Position numbers and translations under genes: made by a program | Assembly (NCBI GenBank): GCA_902562275.1 | Contig: CACESS010000002.1 | Location: forward strand, 49,779-113,778 | DNA: 64,000 nucleotides | Source: an uncultured Alphaproteobacteria bacterium | Lineage (GTDB): Bacteria > Pseudomonadota > Alphaproteobacteria > HIMB59 > GCA-002718135 | Reading direction: 5' to 3' | Notes under the pieces: model-generated | The model's database searches: none | Told to the model about the DNA's origin: nothing | The model's input: only the letters and a program-made list of their open reading frames with translations | Shown: in pieces, positions 59,950 through 64,000 of the stretch | Numbering within the stretch: the first letter of the stretch is position 1 | Layout: each line of letters begins with the position of its first letter

Positions 59950-60418
59950 ATTTTTTTAATTTTGGCCAATCATTGTCACTTAAAATATAACCTACACAAT
60001 TTCTAGAACCACATTTACAGATGTGATCCACAAAATCTGTATCAAAAGGATAACCATAGTTATAGAAAAGTTCATCTCCTTTTTTTATTCGTTTAATGGA
60101 AGAAATCCAAATTTCATTATCTATGATGTCTACTTCACAATTAGGATTACATGAATGATTGATAAATTTTGCAAAATTATAATCGACATCACCGTCGATG
60201 TCATATCGCTTGTTTAGTTCAAAAACATAGACCATGCCGTTATTTTTATCTTTTTTTGCTTTGCGGATTTGTTTATCTGCTCTTTTGTCACCCTCTCTTT
60301 TAGTAACTTTATCACCAATATATTGGATTACTTTCTGGCCTTTTTTAATATTCGTTTTTGCAAATAATCCAGAGCCGTGAAGGGGTGATTTTTTTTTAAA
60401 CCAAATTTTCTGCGTCAT
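59918..60418 (-). CDS. SET-domain protein methyltransferase
   Basis: It is predicted to methylate a lysine on a protein using SAM. From ATG 60418 there are 166 residues: GSGLFA (15-20), NHSCNPN (87-93), the catalytic YNYG (119-122) and a post-SET zinc motif CKCGSRNC (134-141). An alternative ATG at 60445 adds nine residues; neither has a ribosome-binding site. It is the first gene of the minus-strand Pho run and overlaps phoR by 32 bases. The substrate is unknown. Small SET proteins occur across bacteria and can be of eukaryotic-like origin, but base use here matches its neighbours. Confidence 0.9.
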   Translation of the reverse strand: MTQKIWFKKKSPLHGSGLFAKTNIKKGQKVIQYIGDKVTKREGDKRADKQIRKAKKDKNNGMVYVFELNKRYDIDGDVDYNFAKFINHSCNPNCEVDIIDNEIWISSIKRIKKGDELFYNYGYPFDTDFVDHICKCGSRNCVGYILSDNDWPKLKKYEKKTKTKSK

Positions 60419-60503
60419 ACTGTTATTTTTATACAATACATACATATAATAATAAATTGTATTATAAAATGATACTTTTATGTATAAGAAAAATCTTTAA
60501 TTA

Positions 60504-61316
60504 ATGAAATTTAAAAGTAATAAAAAATTTTACCGCACAATTTGGATTTCGGATACCCATCTAGGAACTAGTGGTTGTAAAAGCAAGATGCTTTTAGAAT
60601 TCTTAGAAGAAACAGATTCGGAATATTTATTTTTAGTAGGGGACATTGTTGATGGATGGCGCATGCGTAAGAAAATGTATTGGCCACAAGAACATAATGA
60701 CATTGTTCAAAAAGTTTTAAAGAAAGCGAAAAACGGAACTAGGGTAGTGCTTATTCCAGGAAATCATGATGAGGTATTAAAAGATTTTACAAATTTTTCT
60801 TTTGGAGAAATTTCTATCAAAAATGAAGATACTCATCAATTAGCTGATGGAAGGAAAGTACTGATTACACACGGAGACGAATTTGATGCTGTGATCATTA
60901 ATGCGAGATGGTTAGCCAAAGTTGGATCAGCACTTTATGAATATTTACTAAAGTTAAATAATGTATTTAATTTTATTCGACGAAAGATGGGCTTGTCTTA
61001 CTGGTCACTGTCTCAATATTTAAAAAAGAAAACAAAGCATGCAACCAACTTTATTAGTAATTTTGAGTTTGCTGTATCTGATAGAGCTAGAAGAGAAAAT
61101 GCCGATGTTGTTGTATGTGGGCATATACATAGACCAGAAATAAAAGAATTAAATGGTGTTCTCTATTGTAATGATGGTGACTGGATTGAAAGTTGCACAG
61201 CACTTGTTGAAGATGAAATTGGAAATTTATCAATTCTTAATTGGCCCGAAGAAAGAGAAAATTTAAAATTAATTTCTTTAGAAGAAAGACGAAAAATAAA
61301 AGAGGATGCAGCCTAA
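60504..61316 (+). CDS. plcP: PlcP-type phospholipase C (metallophosphoesterase)
   Basis: It is predicted to remove phosphate headgroups from phospholipids, yielding diacylglycerol during phosphate starvation. The 270 residues have the calcineurin-like metal motifs ISDTHLG (Asp17, His19), GDIVDGWR (46-53), GNHDE (86-90), THGDEFD and CGHIHRPE. The family is often annotated as UDP-2,3-diacylglucosamine diphosphatase (LpxH-like). The tight pairing with a GT4 gene (11-base overlap) beside the Pho operon is the basis for PlcP. No clear Pho box was found in the 58-base gap before it. Confidence 0.82.
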   Translation: MKFKSNKKFYRTIWISDTHLGTSGCKSKMLLEFLEETDSEYLFLVGDIVDGWRMRKKMYWPQEHNDIVQKVLKKAKNGTRVVLIPGNHDEVLKDFTNFSFGEISIKNEDTHQLADGRKVLITHGDEFDAVIINARWLAKVGSALYEYLLKLNNVFNFIRRKMGLSYWSLSQYLKKKTKHATNFISNFEFAVSDRARRENADVVVCGHIHRPEIKELNGVLYCNDGDWIESCTALVEDEIGNLSILNWPEERENLKLISLEERRKIKEDAA

Positions 61317-62307
61317 AAAAATCGCATTAATTAGTGATGCGTGGGTCCCTCAGGTAAATGGCGTAGTTACGACATTTCAAAGCGTTATACCTATTCTAGA
61401 AAAAAAAGGTTTTGAAATAAAAATATTACATCCTCAGATGTTTAATAATTTTAGTTATCCTAAGTACAAAGAAATAAAGATTTCTTACAACACTAAGAAA
61501 GTTACTGAAAAATTTTTTAAAGAATTTAATCCAGATATTGTTCATATAATGACTGAAGGTCCAGTAGGTTTTGCTGGTCGTAAGTACTGTCTTAAAAATA
61601 AACTGCAATATACTTCTTCCTTTCACACTCGTTTTCCTGATTATATTAAACAAAGAGCTTTTATCCCAAAGAGATTTACTTATTCCATATTAAGAAAACT
61701 ACATAGTGACTCTGAAAGAGTTCTTGTTCCATCAGTTTCAATGCTAAATGAGTTAAAAAAATATAATTTTAAAAATTTAGTAGTTTGGAACAGAGGTGTT
61801 GATACAGAATTATTTAATCCGAATAAAAGAGATATAAACAGCAAGGATACACAGCTGACTTATGTTGGAAGAGTTGCTATTGAAAAAAATATTGAAGAAT
61901 TTTTAAAACTTAAAGGAAATTATAATAAAATAGTTGTGGGGGATGGTCCTGAATTAGAAAAATATATTAATAAGTATCCTGAAATAAATTTTGTCGGTGT
62001 AAAAACTGGAGAAGAATTAGCGAAATATTATGCAAACGCAGATGTGTTTGTATTTCCTTCTAAAACAGACACATTAGGAAATGTAATACTTGAAGCATTG
62101 GCTAGTGGAACACCAGTTGCTGCATATCCAGTAACTGGGCCTATAGATGTATTAACAGATGAGAAGATTAATACTTTAGATAATGACTTATTACAGTCAA
62201 TTAAGAAAGCACTCAAGGTAAAAAGAGTTGATTGTAGAAATTTTACACTTAAATTAACTTGGGATAAATGCGTGAAAGAATTTTTAGAATACATGGTAAA
62301 CGTTTAG
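61306..62307 (+). CDS. agt: GT4 glycosyltransferase, probable diacylglycerol glycosyltransferase (Agt-like)
   Basis: It is predicted to add a sugar or uronic acid to the diacylglycerol made by PlcP, forming phosphate-free glycolipids. The 333 residues have a GT-B fold with N-terminal ALISDAWVPQVNGVVTT, the linker NRGVDTELFNP, and the C-terminal donor site PSKTDTLGNVILEALASG with the E-x7-E type motif. It resembles SQD2/MgdA-like lipid glycosyltransferases. It overlaps plcP by 11 bases. The sugar donor and product cannot be told from sequence. Confidence 0.82.
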   Translation: MQPKKIALISDAWVPQVNGVVTTFQSVIPILEKKGFEIKILHPQMFNNFSYPKYKEIKISYNTKKVTEKFFKEFNPDIVHIMTEGPVGFAGRKYCLKNKLQYTSSFHTRFPDYIKQRAFIPKRFTYSILRKLHSDSERVLVPSVSMLNELKKYNFKNLVVWNRGVDTELFNPNKRDINSKDTQLTYVGRVAIEKNIEEFLKLKGNYNKIVVGDGPELEKYINKYPEINFVGVKTGEELAKYYANADVFVFPSKTDTLGNVILEALASGTPVAAYPVTGPIDVLTDEKINTLDNDLLQSIKKALKVKRVDCRNFTLKLTWDKCVKEFLEYMVNV

Positions 62308-62327
62308 TTATTTAGGGTAATTTTATA

Positions 62328-62984
62328 GTGACATTTTCTTTAAGACAAAAAATACTAGCAGAATTTATTGGGACATATTTTCTTGTACTAACAGTTGTGG
62401 GTAGTGGAATTATGGGAGAGTTAATGTCAAATGACCTTGGTATAATATTACTAGGAAACACTATCGCAACAGGTGCCATTTTATTTGTAATTATTTCTAT
62501 GTTTATTAATATCTCAGGGGCATACTTTAATCCTGCTGTTGTATTAAGTGATATTATTCAAAAAAATATTCCTATTAATTATGGAATAATTTTTATTGTT
62601 ACTCAGATTATTGCTGGTATATTTGGTTGTTTAACTGCAAATTGGTATTTTGAATATCCCATAATTGAATGGTCACTCAATGAAAGAGTTGGTGTATTTA
62701 AATTCTTTTCAGAAATAATTGCAACTGTTGGATTATTATTAACTATTTTTATATTAAAAGAGGTAAACAAGGAAAGAATAGCTATTGGTGTCGCTCTATT
62801 TATTACTGCAGGATATTGGTTTACATCATCAACAAGTTTTGCAAATCCAGCAGTAACCATAGGAAGAATGTTTACAGATAGTTTTAGTGGAATAAGTCCA
62901 TCAAGTGTTATAGGTTTTATTTTAGCTCAGATTATTGGGGCTCTTATTGCTACAGTTATTGTTAGATTATTTTTTAAAAATTAA
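62328..62984 (+). CDS. AqpS-like aquaglyceroporin family channel
   Basis: This is a membrane channel for small neutral solutes. The 218 residues start at GTG and form six TM segments with two half-helices, NPA at 68-70 and 173-175. After the second NPA comes Val176, where most aquaporins have the selectivity-filter Arg (NPAR). The segment STSFANPAVTIGRMFTDSFSGI resembles, in its core FANPAVTIGR, the AqpS channels of arsenic operons, known to pass arsenite and methylated arsenic. No arsC or arsR is present. It starts 20 bases after agt and overlaps ppx by 4 bases on the other strand. Confidence 0.85.
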   Translation: MTFSLRQKILAEFIGTYFLVLTVVGSGIMGELMSNDLGIILLGNTIATGAILFVIISMFINISGAYFNPAVVLSDIIQKNIPINYGIIFIVTQIIAGIFGCLTANWYFEYPIIEWSLNERVGVFKFFSEIIATVGLLLTIFILKEVNKERIAIGVALFITAGYWFTSSTSFANPAVTIGRMFTDSFSGISPSSVIGFILAQIIGALIATVIVRLFFKN

Positions 62985-63886
62985 TTCAACATATCATATA
63001 AATAACCTTCACGGATTCCATATCTTACAAAAATAATACTTTTAATATTATAAAATGAGGCAAGGCTAAATAAAATATATGTAGATAATTTTAATTTATC
63101 TAATCGATTGGGTTGAACAACATTCAGTTTTTTAATTTGTTTTTTTTCCATAGAGTATAATTTGTGGTAAAATATTTCTAACTCTGAAAATGGTATCAGG
63201 TAGCCATGTAGTTTATTTTTCTTGATGCCATTTAGATGTAAATGTAGTTTTGCAAGATTGCGCCACATGCCTCCAATTACATAAATATTTCCCATGTTTT
63301 TAGAAAATTTAAGAGATTGGTTTTTAAATTTCGAAAATAAAAAATTATCAAATTTAATTTTAGTAGTTTTGTACATATCAGATTCACTTCTTAAGATGCC
63401 AATTTTTAAACTTTTAGTCTCAAGTATGTTCTTATTTTTTATAGAACTAAGTTCTAAACTTCCACCTCCCAAGTCAGCAACTAAACCGATTGGATTTTTT
63501 ATTGAACTAATTACACCTAGGGATCCACATTTAGCCTCATTTTTTGGTGAGAGCAATTCTACTCTTACTGATTTTTTTTTCTTGAAAGGCTCAATAATTT
63601 CTTTTCCATTTGTTGTTTCACGAATTGCAGCCGTTGCAATAATATGAATATCTAAGGACTCATAATCTTTTGCAATCTTAATATATTCTTCTAGGCATTT
63701 TATAGCTTCTTTTATTTTTATCGGTGGGAGTTTACCTGTATTAATACTTTCACCTAATTTTAAAAATTCTCTTTTTTGATAAAGTATTGGAAAAGGATAA
63801 ATAGCTTGCGCATATATAACCAGTCTAAATGTATTAGAACCTAGATCAATCACCGTTATGGGATTTTTGTTTTTCATTATAGCCAT
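62981..63886 (-). CDS. ppx: Ppx/GppA family exopolyphosphatase
   Basis: It is predicted to split polyphosphate, or the 5'-phosphate of pppGpp. The 301 residues cover only the two-lobe ASKHA core: IDLGSNTFRLVI (N-terminal phosphate loop), ATAAIRETTNG and LVADLGGGSLEL. Long Ppx enzymes of about 500 residues carry C-terminal HD-like domains that are absent here. It faces the aqpS-like gene convergently with a 4-base overlap and is divergent from sixA. The preceding Pho genes favour a polyphosphate role, by context only. Confidence 0.9.
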   Translation of the reverse strand: MAIMKNKNPITVIDLGSNTFRLVIYAQAIYPFPILYQKREFLKLGESINTGKLPPIKIKEAIKCLEEYIKIAKDYESLDIHIIATAAIRETTNGKEIIEPFKKKKSVRVELLSPKNEAKCGSLGVISSIKNPIGLVADLGGGSLELSSIKNKNILETKSLKIGILRSESDMYKTTKIKFDNFLFSKFKNQSLKFSKNMGNIYVIGGMWRNLAKLHLHLNGIKKNKLHGYLIPFSELEIFYHKLYSMEKKQIKKLNVVQPNRLDKLKLSTYILFSLASFYNIKSIIFVRYGIREGYLYDMLN

Positions 63887-63918
63887 AGAAATGTATACAT
63901 CTAAAGTATTAAACTCGA

Positions 63919-64000
63919 ATGCTACAAGTTTATTTATTACGTCATGCCAAATCTAGTTGGGATAATTTAGAGCTTGATGACATTGATAGACCTCTCAATA
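63919..64000 (+). CDS. sixA: Histidine phosphatase SixA, N-terminal fragment (cut by window end)
   Basis: The last 82 bases open with ATG at 63919 and encode 27 residues starting MLQVYLLRHAKSSWDN, then DIDRPLN. The LRHAKSSW motif with the catalytic His of the RHG/RHA loop and D.DRPL are diagnostic of the SixA phosphohistidine phosphatase branch. An in-frame TAA at 63910-63912 fixes the start to this ATG. The remainder lies outside the window. It is divergent from ppx with a 32-base gap. Confidence 0.88.
   Translation, partial: MLQVYLLRHAKSSWDNLELDDIDRPLN

Overview
The window reads as a contiguous piece of chromosome from a free-living, AT-rich, streamlined alphaproteobacterium, most likely marine and in the style of SAR11/Pelagibacterales or HIMB59-like lineages. 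This rests on gene content and gene order: ChvG/ChvI, RegB/RegA, fabA-fabB-fabI, and the blocks tsaB-rimI-miaB-phoH-ybeY-corC-lnt-trmB and nusA-infB-rbfA-truB-rpsO-pnp. It also rests on strong A/T bias, very short intergenic spaces and many 1-30 nt gene overlaps. No composition statistic or database search was run, so the exact clade is not assigned. There are no tRNA or rRNA genes, insertion sequences, phage genes or CRISPR arrays, and no gene-free stretch longer than about 300 bases. The longest gap, 279 bases before nrdA, holds regulatory signals.

Layout. 1-967: the end of folC, convergent with trxA. 1014-7958 (minus): an apparent operon chvI-chvG-ahcY-metK-tsaE-amgK-murU that joins envelope-stress sensing, the SAM/SAH cycle and cell-wall MurNAc salvage. 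8101-12235 (plus): class Ia ribonucleotide reductase nrdA-nrdB with a glutaredoxin, behind probable tandem NrdR boxes. 12232-15110 (minus): polA, followed by a small unlisted basic ORF with an ArfA-like motif. 15142-18402: an orphan ABC ATPase, an O-antigen-ligase-like polytopic protein and a GT2 glycosyltransferase. 18386-26632 (minus): rpsT, then the replication block dnaA-dnaN-recF-gyrB, continuing into regB-regA. 26685-33447: mutM on the minus strand; ubiE-coaBC-moeB-like and fabA-fabB-fabI on the plus strand; ugpQ on the minus strand. 33425-47683 (minus): a long translation and RNA-processing run from tsaB to pnp. 47684-52894: envelope enzymes, an Fe-S scaffold, trpS and murJ. 52949-60418 (minus): a SET-domain gene leading phoR-pstS-pstC-pstA-pstB-phoU-phoB. 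60504-64000: plcP-agt lipid-remodelling genes, an AqpS-like channel, ppx and the start of sixA.

How the parts work together. The last 11 kb is a phosphate-economy region: high-affinity phosphate uptake and its two-component control, a predicted phospholipase C/glycosyltransferase pair that swaps phospholipids for glycolipids, a channel of the type associated with arsenic efflux, and exopolyphosphatase. The middle of the window is core replication and translation machinery.

The points most worth a second look are: (1) an intrinsic terminator whose U-tract ends about six bases before the nusA start codon, suggesting NusA autoregulation by attenuation; (2) the hidden ArfA-like ORF interrupted at two poly-A tracts; (3) a SET methyltransferase gene heading the Pho operon, with a PhoR that has no membrane segments; (4) a MutM whose zinc finger has lost its cysteines; and (5) an AqpS-like channel lacking the usual selectivity-filter arginine, next to plcP-agt.
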